Below, piece by piece: positions 15,904 to 23,446 of a stretch of 64,000 bases of DNA. Position 1 is the stretch's first letter. Each line of letters starts with the position of its first letter. The stretch comes from Hwangdonia lutea (GTDB lineage Bacteria; Bacteroidota; Bacteroidia; Flavobacteriales; Flavobacteriaceae). Below the pieces are notes generated by a model. That model saw only the letters and a program-made list of their open reading frames with translations, had not been told where the DNA came from and did not search any database. Location: contig NZ_CP136521.1 in NCBI RefSeq assembly GCF_032814565.1, forward strand, positions 62,001 to 126,000. The letters are read 5' to 3'. The position numbers and the translations under genes were made by a program.

Positions 15904-18603
15904 ATGAACTACATATTTAACCAAATAGAAAAAAGAATTAATTTTTTAAAATCGGATTCTCAAGATTCGGAATTAAGAGTTTATTACCAATCTAAATTCG
16001 AATTTTCTTTAATCTATGTTTTGGCTTATTTATGGAATAAAAATTGGAGTTCTATAGATATTAATGAAAGAGAATATGTTGTAAACTGTATCCTAAAGCC
16101 ATCCATAGGAACTATCGTTTCAATTATCAGAAAATTAGATATAGAAAATGAATTTTTTGGCAATAAAAAATTAAAGAAGTTATCAAACTTCATAGATAAA
16201 TATCCAAACTTTAGAAATGAAAAAATTGGACACGGTTATTCATTTGATGATGACACCGAAGCATATCTTGAGTTCTTCGAAGAATTCTTTGATGAGTTAG
16301 AAACAAAAAATTTGAACATTATTTTTGATAACTGTGACATTATCAAGGTCACCAAAAAAGAAGAAAATTTATTTAAGGGTATTTCATATAAACCCGATGG
16401 CGTTACTTATTTGGCTTGGTCTTGTCCACAAGAGATATTTGATTTTGAAATTGGAGATATTTATCTCTACACTATAGAGAATAACTATATAAGAATTTCA
16501 CCTTTCATACTTATCGAAAGTGAATCAGAATTTTATTCTTTTTGTTCAATAGAAGAAAAACTAACAGGTCGCACAAAATATAATAGACTATTAAAAACAG
16601 CTCATTTAACGTCTGATGTTTTAGAATTTGAAAGGCTATCATTATCGACTGATAATAGCAAAAGAAAATCTGCTAACGGTACGGTAATTAACCTTTTTGA
16701 AAATAATTTCAAGAAGTATATAGACATAGGCATTACAAAAAATATAATTCAGTTTCTTTCTAAAAATCGTTCTTCAGTATTTGCTACTATATGGGGACAC
16801 GGAGGAGTTGGTAAAACTGCCTCTATTCAGAGAGTATGTGAAATACTTTGTAATCAAGAAAGAAAATTATTTGACTATATAATTTTTCTTTCAGCTAAAG
16901 ACAGATATTACAATTACTATCAAGGTAAAATAAATCCTATAAATGATGGTATATCATCACTAGAAGACATAATATCTACTGTTAATAGTATTATTTTCAA
17001 TAATGCAGATTTTGACATTGAACTTGTAAAAAACTACCAAGGAAAGTTATTAATCATAATTGATGATTTTGAAACTTTTACCAAAAATGAAAAGGACAGA
17101 ATTGTAACTTTCATTAAACAACTTGATATAAATCATCATAAGGTAGTTTTAACAACTCGAGCCGCAACTCTAATCACAGGTGAAGAAATTCAAACAAAGG
17201 AACTTGACGAAAATGAAACTATAATATTTTTAAAGGAAGCTGTATATAATGAAATACCTTCTTACAATACTAAACTATTAGATAAGGAATTAAAAAAAGC
17301 GGAAATTAAAAAGAAAATATTTCAAATAACTTCTGGTCGTCCATTGTTCATTTTACAGCTTGCAATATTCGCTGCCCAAAAAGGTTCTATTCTTGATGCT
17401 CTTAACACAGAAATTAAAACGACAAAAGAGGCTTTAAACTTTCTTTATGATAGAATTTATGATTATCTATCCACTGATGCCAAAAATATGTTTTTGGCTA
17501 TCAGTTTGCTTGTAGATGAAAATGACCTATCAGGCTTAACAAGTAATTTAAAGTTTATCTTGAGTATGGAGGATAAGGAAGATGAATTCCAAAATTCTCT
17601 TAATGAGCTAATAAAACTTAAAATAATTACAGTTCAAGACAAGGATTTTTTCAAAGTATATTCACCTGAAATCTATAAATTAATGAAGCTTTATTACTTA
17701 AATAAAGGTTCTGAATTTGATGGAAATATAACCAATAGATTTAATCTAATTAATACAGATAAAGGCTCTTCAACAGAAACGGCTTTATTAGAAAATGCAG
17801 ATGCTAGTAGACTTATAGAATCTGAAACAGAAATTGAAAATAGATATAGATATATTTTAAACAGGGAAAAAGCACCATATAGTATTAAAAAATTGGCTTT
17901 ATTAAATTTTGCCTCTTATTTAATTACTCATAAAAATAAATTTGATAAAGCTTTAAAGCTATACCAAGATTATTTTCAAATATTTAGAAAAGACTCTGAC
18001 TACAATAGGAATTATGCAACCTGTGCTTGGTCTGAAGGAAGTGATGAGTCAAGATATAAAGCAGTTCAAATTATTCAAGATTATTTTACAACTAAACCAA
18101 AAATAAATCAAGAAACATATTTGGAATTACTGGGAATATTAATGACTTACAAAAGTATACTCGTTGTATCTGAAAGGGATGAATTAAAAAGTAAGTTAAG
18201 ATTTAAAGAGATTACTAAAAGTCAATATGATATTCTTTATCGAGAACAAAGAGAAAGATTTAGAGATATTTTTAAATATCCTGGTGGTCATCTTTATAAG
18301 GTTATTAAAGAGATTGACCTTATGACCCTTTCTGCTAATTGTAGAAATTATGTTTTAGACGGTCTTACACACTTCATTGAAATTTGTATTCGCACAAATA
18401 AAAGAGAAGTTGGAAAGGAAGTGTGTCATAAAGTTATTTCCGAGATGCCTCAAAATTATCAAAATCCATTCATTTATAAACTAAATAAAATTGAATTTAT
18501 AGAAAGTCCAGAAAAATATGATAATGATATTCAAAAGGTTATGCAGAATAAAACAGTTGGAATATTAGGAGAAAAATTAAAAGAAGCTTTAAGTAAAAAA
18601 TAA
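15904..18603 (+). CDS. HEPN-STAND NTPase, probable defence protein
   Basis: 899 aa. The N-terminal ~130 residues are helical and contain R104-N105-x4-H110 followed by Gly, the RNxxxxH motif of HEPN ribonucleases. A STAND/NB-ARC-like ATPase follows: Walker A WGHGGVGKT (297-305), Walker B LLIIIDD (382-388), sensor VVLTTRA (414-420), and SGRP (477-480) as the GxP motif. The C-terminal ~400 residues are helical repeats, a likely sensor. HEPN effector, STAND switch and repeat sensor is the plan of Avs-like and other abortive anti-phage ATPases. The antiviral role is inferred. It is the sole gene of a structured cassette. Confidence 0.75.
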   Translation: MNYIFNQIEKRINFLKSDSQDSELRVYYQSKFEFSLIYVLAYLWNKNWSSIDINEREYVVNCILKPSIGTIVSIIRKLDIENEFFGNKKLKKLSNFIDKYPNFRNEKIGHGYSFDDDTEAYLEFFEEFFDELETKNLNIIFDNCDIIKVTKKEENLFKGISYKPDGVTYLAWSCPQEIFDFEIGDIYLYTIENNYIRISPFILIESESEFYSFCSIEEKLTGRTKYNRLLKTAHLTSDVLEFERLSLSTDNSKRKSANGTVINLFENNFKKYIDIGITKNIIQFLSKNRSSVFATIWGHGGVGKTASIQRVCEILCNQERKLFDYIIFLSAKDRYYNYYQGKINPINDGISSLEDIISTVNSIIFNNADFDIELVKNYQGKLLIIIDDFETFTKNEKDRIVTFIKQLDINHHKVVLTTRAATLITGEEIQTKELDENETIIFLKEAVYNEIPSYNTKLLDKELKKAEIKKKIFQITSGRPLFILQLAIFAAQKGSILDALNTEIKTTKEALNFLYDRIYDYLSTDAKNMFLAISLLVDENDLSGLTSNLKFILSMEDKEDEFQNSLNELIKLKIITVQDKDFFKVYSPEIYKLMKLYYLNKGSEFDGNITNRFNLINTDKGSSTETALLENADASRLIESETEIENRYRYILNREKAPYSIKKLALLNFASYLITHKNKFDKALKLYQDYFQIFRKDSDYNRNYATCAWSEGSDESRYKAVQIIQDYFTTKPKINQETYLELLGILMTYKSILVVSERDELKSKLRFKEITKSQYDILYREQRERFRDIFKYPGGHLYKVIKEIDLMTLSANCRNYVLDGLTHFIEICIRTNKREVGKEVCHKVISEMPQNYQNPFIYKLNKIEFIESPEKYDNDIQKVMQNKTVGILGEKLKEALSKK

Positions 18604-18739
18604 CGCCACACAACAATGGCTAAAAGTAATTGCTTGTTCTCGCCTACTTCTGAAAATCCTCGCGGATTTTCAGTTTGGTGTGTACTTGCAAAGTTAAATG
18701 CTAAACCACGCAACTACTCATAGCCGAGACCGATAAGCG
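18601..18739 (+). repeat. Structured 3' end of cassette B
   Basis: It starts at the stop codon. The inner arm TAACGCCACACAAC (18601-18614) pairs with 15871-15884. TTGCTTGTTCTCGCCTACTT (18630-18649) matches cassette C in 18 of 20 positions. A perfect hairpin CTGAAAATCC-TCGC-GGATTTTCAG spans 18650-18673. After the shared word CACGCAAC, the outer arm ACCGATAAGCG (18729-18739) pairs with 15823-15833. Confidence 0.8.
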
Positions 18740-18860
18740 TAACTCCAAAAATTAAAAATTACATAAAAAACGATACCGCAACAACTAGTTTCCTCTCAGT
18801 GGTTTTCAAATAGCATAAACATTCAAAACAAGCACAAAAAACATCAAAACGTAACCCCAA

Positions 18861-19289
18861 TTACTTATTGTTAATCAATTCAAAAATGTTCTTTTTCAAA
18901 GTTAAAAACACCTCCGACGATTTGTTTTTAGGGTTCGCATTGTCAAAATAGGTTTCTAAAAGCATTCTGCTGTAATTATTCTGTTCGGCAGTGCCCGAAA
19001 AATTGTAAAAGGCCATAGACCAATCGTCCCAAAGCATGTCTTTCGTCGGGGCTTCAATAAGCGTGGTGACATCAAAATGCCTGTTGTCGGCTTTTATGCT
19101 GTCGTACAAATCCAAAATAGCCGCTTTGGCGCCTTCAATAATTTGAATAAACTGATTGTTACTGTAAATAATGCAACCGGTAATGCCCTGCTTTTTATTG
19201 TGCTGTTTTGCTTTTAAGAGCATATAATCGATGTCCTTTTGAGAAAAATGAGATTCAGCAGTCGACCGGTAAATTACAGAATAATACAT
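18861..19289 (-). CDS. BLUF-domain blue-light sensor
   Basis: 142 aa from the ATG at 19289 (MYYSVIYRS). An upstream ATG at 19307 would overlap the AraC gene by 11 nt and add residues outside the domain. The BLUF flavin-switch residues are present: Tyr7, Asn31 (HNKKQGITG) and Gln49 (FIQIIEG), with the DDWSMAF motif near residue 93. The C-terminal tail is short, so it must signal through a partner. The gene lies 7 nt downstream of an AraC regulator and is probably co-transcribed with it. Confidence 0.88.
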   Translation of the reverse strand: MYYSVIYRSTAESHFSQKDIDYMLLKAKQHNKKQGITGCIIYSNNQFIQIIEGAKAAILDLYDSIKADNRHFDVTTLIEAPTKDMLWDDWSMAFYNFSGTAEQNNYSRMLLETYFDNANPKNKSSEVFLTLKKNIFELINNK

Positions 19290-19296
19290 ATGTTGT

Positions 19297-20331
19297 TTAA
19301 CTAGCAATGGCTTTATTTATTAACTGTGGATTGGTAACACATTGAGAGGGCAACACCCCAAAATATCTTTTAAATATCTTGGAAAAATAACTTCGGCTGC
19401 TAAAGCCTACACTGTATACCAATTCTGAAACATTAAAATCGGTTTCGTAAATAAGTTGTGCGGCTTTGTCTAATCGCTTTTCGGTTACATACACATTCAC
19501 ACTTTTATTAAATAGGTATTTAAAGCCTTTTTGCAGCTTATCTGGGGAAAGGCCAGAAATTTTTTGTAGGCGCGCCACGCTTAGGTTTTCGCTTAAATTA
19601 TTAGAAATAAAATTAACGGTGGCCAGGATTTGATCGATTTCAAACTGGCGGATGGGCGCATCTTTATACTTCCCTGTAACGCCTTTATCGTGCCTATCTA
19701 TTTGCGATGCCAGCGTATTAATAATGGCTGCTTCTTTAAACAATATTTCGGACGACGAATCGAAGGAATACTTTAAAACCTCACTGACGAAATTGGACGT
19801 TCGGAAACAAATCCTTCCCGAATAACGGTAATCTTCTTCTTTTAAATAGGTGTCGGATAAAATTCTAAACGCTAATTTACGCAAACCAAAATCATCTTTA
19901 CTTCCTATTTTATTAAAATCGGGTTTATACGAAATCAGGGTCATTTTTATAGGTGTGTGCGCCCCGAATTTAATGGTGCTCGACGATTTTTTATTCCGAC
20001 TTACAATAAAATTTTGCCTGAAATTAATTTGCTCGTAACTATATGCATTGAATTTATGGTATGCCGAACCCTCTAAACAAAAGATAAAATCGATACTTCG
20101 AAGCGGTGCTTTTTTGAAATGCCACTCTAAATCCTGTTTAAGTACAAAATCGAAAATATAAACTGAAATTTCCTTGGAAAGTTTGGTGGCTGTTATTAAG
20201 CCTTCGCCATAAGACGGATTTACATGAGTGCTGCAAAAACCCTCTGCCCTATTTATTTTCTCACCCAAGCACTGTGACAGATGGTTAATATCCTCAAAAC
20301 AGTCAACTCCAGATGATTTTATCGTATTCAT
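19297..20331 (-). CDS. AraC family transcriptional regulator
   Basis: 344 aa. The C-terminal ~100 residues carry the two AraC helix-turn-helix units (LSVARLQKISGLSPDKLQKG, and VSELVYSVGFSSRSYFSKIF followed by KRYFGVLPS). The N-terminal ~220 residues resemble a cupin-like sensing domain (FDFVLKQDLEWHF, IDFIFCLEGSAYHKFN). The linked BLUF gene downstream suggests a light-responsive pair in which the BLUF protein modulates this regulator. That is an inference from context. Target genes are unknown; the photolyase block in the same region is a candidate. Confidence 0.85.
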   Translation of the reverse strand: MNTIKSSGVDCFEDINHLSQCLGEKINRAEGFCSTHVNPSYGEGLITATKLSKEISVYIFDFVLKQDLEWHFKKAPLRSIDFIFCLEGSAYHKFNAYSYEQINFRQNFIVSRNKKSSSTIKFGAHTPIKMTLISYKPDFNKIGSKDDFGLRKLAFRILSDTYLKEEDYRYSGRICFRTSNFVSEVLKYSFDSSSEILFKEAAIINTLASQIDRHDKGVTGKYKDAPIRQFEIDQILATVNFISNNLSENLSVARLQKISGLSPDKLQKGFKYLFNKSVNVYVTEKRLDKAAQLIYETDFNVSELVYSVGFSSRSYFSKIFKRYFGVLPSQCVTNPQLINKAIAS

Positions 20332-20456
20332 AATGGTTAATTAATGCACTATTAATTTATTTACACTATGAGAGACTTTAGGGTTTTCTAAATATAGAAA
20401 AAAATAAGGAATTTTATTATTTATCCGAAATTAAGGATAATAAATGATGTAAATAA

Positions 20457-21767
20457 CTACTGTACCCGCTCAATATGCGCACCAATAGCGCGTAAACGCT
20501 CGTCGATGTTTTCGTAGCCACGGTCAATCTGCTCAATATTCATAATGGTTGACGTCCCTTTTGCCGATAAGGCAGCAATTAATAAGGACACGCCCGCACG
20601 AATATCTGGCGAAGTCATGGTGGTGGCTTTTAAGGTCGATTTAAAATCGTGACCAATAACGGTGGCACGATGCGGATCGCACAAAATGATTTTTGCGCCC
20701 ATATCAATCAACTTATCCACAAAAAACAAACGGCTTTCAAACATTTTTTGGTGTACCAAAACACTGCCTCGGGCTTGTGTGGCAACGACTAAAATAATAC
20801 TCAATAAATCTGGTGTAAACCCAGGCCACGGTGCATCGGAAATGGTTAAAATAGAACCATCGATAAAATTTTGAATTTCGTAACCATCGGTATGCGCCGG
20901 AATATGGATGTTATCGCCTTGTTTTTCAACGGTAATGCCCAATTTTCTAAACACGTTTGGAATTACGCCTAAATCGTCCCAACTAACATTGGTAATGGTG
21001 AGTTCGCTTTTGGTCATGGCCGCTAAACCAATCCAACTTCCAATTTCAATCATATCCGGAAGCATGGTATGTTCGGTGCCGCCTAAACTGTCAACACCAT
21101 CAATAATAAGCATGTTGGACCCTACGCCACTAATTTTTGCGCCCATGCGATTCAGCATTTTACACAATTGCTGTAAATAGGGTTCGCAGGCAGCATTGTA
21201 AACGGTGGTTTGTCCTTCGGCCAAAACGGCTGCCATTAAAATATTGGCGGTACCCGTAACCGATGCTTCTTCAAGCAACATGTAAGTGCCTTTTAGTTTA
21301 TCGGCTTCAACGCCATAAAACTGCTCTTCTTTGCTGTATCTGAATTTGGCACCGAGCTTAATTAGGCCTTCAAAATGGGTGTCTAAACGACGACGACCAA
21401 TTTTATCGCCACCGGGTTTTGGAATATAGCCTCTACCAAAGCGTGCCAACAATGGGCCCACAATCATTATAGAACCGCGAAGTCCTTTGCCGTCCTCTTT
21501 AAACTCTGGAGATTCTAAATATTGTAAATTAACGGTATCGGCTTGAAAGGTATAAGTACCTTTACTTAGCTTTTCGATTTTAACGCCTAATTTTTTTAAT
21601 AAACCAATAAGTTTATTAACATCGATAATATCTGGAATATTATGTATGGTAACGCGCTCTGGCGTTAACAGTACCGCACATAGAATTTGTAAGGCTTCGT
21701 TTTTTGCTCCCTGTGGCTGTATACTTCCTTTTAATTGGTGGCCACCTTCAATTTTAAATGTTCCCAT
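20457..21767 (-). CDS. murA: UDP-N-acetylglucosamine 1-carboxyvinyltransferase
   Basis: 436 aa, full length. It catalyses the first committed step of peptidoglycan synthesis, transferring enolpyruvate from PEP to UDP-GlcNAc. The N-terminal GAKNEALQI includes Lys22. In the active-site loop, PKPGGDKIGRRRLDTHF has Asp121 where E. coli has Cys115 (GGCTIG). This Cys-to-Asp change is known in other bacteria to leave activity but prevent covalent fosfomycin attack. It is 8 nt downstream of the DUF4290 gene and probably in one transcript. Confidence 0.95.
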   Translation of the reverse strand: MGTFKIEGGHQLKGSIQPQGAKNEALQILCAVLLTPERVTIHNIPDIIDVNKLIGLLKKLGVKIEKLSKGTYTFQADTVNLQYLESPEFKEDGKGLRGSIMIVGPLLARFGRGYIPKPGGDKIGRRRLDTHFEGLIKLGAKFRYSKEEQFYGVEADKLKGTYMLLEEASVTGTANILMAAVLAEGQTTVYNAACEPYLQQLCKMLNRMGAKISGVGSNMLIIDGVDSLGGTEHTMLPDMIEIGSWIGLAAMTKSELTITNVSWDDLGVIPNVFRKLGITVEKQGDNIHIPAHTDGYEIQNFIDGSILTISDAPWPGFTPDLLSIILVVATQARGSVLVHQKMFESRLFFVDKLIDMGAKIILCDPHRATVIGHDFKSTLKATTMTSPDIRAGVSLLIAALSAKGTSTIMNIEQIDRGYENIDERLRAIGAHIERVQ

Positions 21768-21775
21768 AAATGCGC

Positions 21776-22462
21776 TTAATAACGTTTTCTCTGGCGGTTA
21801 GAACTTTTTTTGTGTCCTTTTTTACCAGAATATTTGCTTTTGGAACGCATTAAACTCGAAGCATCCGAAAGGTCTTCTTCTGAATTTTTAAGGTTTATTT
21901 TCCCACCGGAAAGTTCGTAGAGATGGTCGTAAATTACGGCATCTTCAACGGTGTCTTTATTCCAATTTAAAAAACACTTTTTCATGTGGTTGGCAATGGT
22001 ATAAACCAAAGCTTCTTTAAGCTCGCCTGCTTCCCATGTATTGGCAACGTCAATCATGGTTTTAATATTGTTTCCGTAAAAACGGTATTTAGGAAAGTTT
22101 TGCGGGTATTTTAAAGGTTCTGGACCTTCCTCAAAAAGTTCTTTTGTAGGTTTAGGAAAGGGTGAATCGGCATCCAACTCAAAATTAGACATGATAAAAA
22201 GTTGGTCCCATAATTTATGCTGAAAATCTGGAACGTCTCTTAAATGTGGTTGCATATTTCCCATTACGGAAATTATGGCTTTGGCTAATTTATTGCGTTC
22301 TTCTTTGGTTTCCCTGGTTTTTGCGTGGTTAATCATTTTTTGCAAATGACGCCCATATTCGGGAATGATTAAATGCTCACGCTCTGTGTTGTACTCTAAT
22401 TCGTCTATCAAAATAAATGTGTAGATTTTATAATTTGGCAAGTAGTTGCTATGCCTGCGCAA
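21776..22462 (-). CDS. DUF4290 domain protein
   Basis: 228 aa. The core (IDELEYNTEREHLIIPEYGR, then HLQKMINHA and PHLRDVPDFQHKLWDQLFIMS) matches DUF4290, a Bacteroidota family of unknown function. The C-terminus is basic and low-complexity (KSKYSGKKGHKKSSNRQRKRY), suggesting nucleic-acid binding. Homology seems to begin at the IDELEYN segment, which follows a TTG at 22411. The true start may therefore be that TTG, with the ATG at 22462 an upstream extension. It sits directly upstream of murA. Confidence 0.85.
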   Translation of the reverse strand: MRRHSNYLPNYKIYTFILIDELEYNTEREHLIIPEYGRHLQKMINHAKTRETKEERNKLAKAIISVMGNMQPHLRDVPDFQHKLWDQLFIMSNFELDADSPFPKPTKELFEEGPEPLKYPQNFPKYRFYGNNIKTMIDVANTWEAGELKEALVYTIANHMKKCFLNWNKDTVEDAVIYDHLYELSGGKINLKNSEEDLSDASSLMRSKSKYSGKKGHKKSSNRQRKRY

Positions 22463-22470
22463 AATACAAA

Positions 22471-22512
22471 AAAAAATAAGAGACTGTTTAAAAATATCTC
22501 TCTTATTTTTAA
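22471..22512 (-). terminator. Terminator between the DUF493 and DUF4290 genes
   Basis: AAAAATAAGAGA and TCTCTTATTTTT form a long stem, and the minus-strand reading ends in a T-run. It should stop the DUF493 transcript. Confidence 0.7.
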
Positions 22513-22519
22513 ACCGTCT

Positions 22520-22813
22520 TTAAAGGCTTATAACGCCTTCTACTTTTTCAGCAACTTCTTTATATTTTTTAATAACGGCATCGGGGTTGTGCATACGCAA
22601 ATTAACCGATATGCTTGTGTATTTACCGTTTTTTGACGCCGTTGTTTTTATAACAGCGCCCATATTGTCAAAAATAGCTTCAACTTCAGCAATCTTTTTT
22701 AAATCTGATTTAACAATAAATTTATATAAATATGCGGTCGGCCAAAGCGCTGTATCTTGCAATTGGCTTTTCAATTTTTTGTAAAATTCTTCCGAATTTG
22801 TAGGTGTGCTCAT
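22520..22813 (-). CDS. DUF493 family protein
   Basis: 97 aa with the YbeD/DUF493 ferredoxin-like pattern (FYKKLKSQLQDTALWPTAYL, then YKFIVKS and KYTSISVNLRMHNPDAVIKK). The family is a small cytosolic regulatory-like fold of unknown role. A good -7 box, TATCTTTG, is on the minus strand at 22833-22840, 20 nt upstream of the ATG. It is followed by its own terminator and so is probably monocistronic. Confidence 0.87.
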   Translation of the reverse strand: MSTPTNSEEFYKKLKSQLQDTALWPTAYLYKFIVKSDLKKIAEVEAIFDNMGAVIKTTASKNGKYTSISVNLRMHNPDAVIKKYKEVAEKVEGVISL

Positions 22814-22904
22814 AATATTATTTAATAAGTTGCAAAGATACTGTTTATTTACATTTTTTTTATAAGCGTTAAATTCCGATTTTTACGGCATAAATCTTAC
22901 CCAT

Positions 22905-23444
22905 TTGAATACAAAAAGAATAGTTATTACCGGTGGTCCGGGTACAGGGAAATCCAGTATTATTAATGCATTGGCGGATAGAGGTTATTTGTGCTTTGAA
23001 GAAATTTCGCGTCAAGTTACTTTAGATGCCAAAAAAGAAGGTATCGACCAACTGTTTTTAACCAACCCCTTGTTGTTTAGCGAATTGCTTTTAAGAGGCA
23101 GGGAACAGCAATACAACGACACCAAAAACCTAAATACCGAGGTTGTGTTTTTAGATCGGGGTGTGCCCGATGTTTTGGCATACATGGATTTTATTGGCGA
23201 TTCGTATCCGCCCTATTTTACTGAAGTGTGCAAAGATTGTTATTACGACATGGTATTTATCTTAAAGCCTTGGCAGGAAATTTATGTGAGTGATAACGAG
23301 CGTTATGAAAGTTTTGAGGAAGCTTTACAAATTCACGAACATTTACAAAACACCTATCAATCGTTTCAATATAAATTGATTGACGTGCCTTTTGATATTG
23401 TGGAAAAAAGGGTCGACTTTATACTTAACACCCTTGGTATGTAA
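22905..23444 (+). CDS. AAA_28-type ATPase / nucleotide kinase-like protein
   Basis: 179 aa with the P-loop GGPGTGKSS near residues 10-18, FLDRGVPDVLAYMDF (a Walker B-like DRG) and a kinase-like C-terminal half. This resembles the NadR-type AAA_28 ATPases. The substrate is unknown. There is no in-frame ATG near the P-loop, so the start is a TTG at 22905 (NTKRIVITGGPG). The recQ gene follows 2 nt after the stop, so the two are translationally linked. Confidence 0.82.
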   Translation: MNTKRIVITGGPGTGKSSIINALADRGYLCFEEISRQVTLDAKKEGIDQLFLTNPLLFSELLLRGREQQYNDTKNLNTEVVFLDRGVPDVLAYMDFIGDSYPPYFTEVCKDCYYDMVFILKPWQEIYVSDNERYESFEEALQIHEHLQNTYQSFQYKLIDVPFDIVEKRVDFILNTLGM

Positions 23445-23446
23445 CT

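Noticed and set aside
20401-20456. TTATCC / GGATAA inverted repeat as the murA terminator
   Set aside because: The stem is short and has no T-run on the minus strand, so the call is too weak to list.
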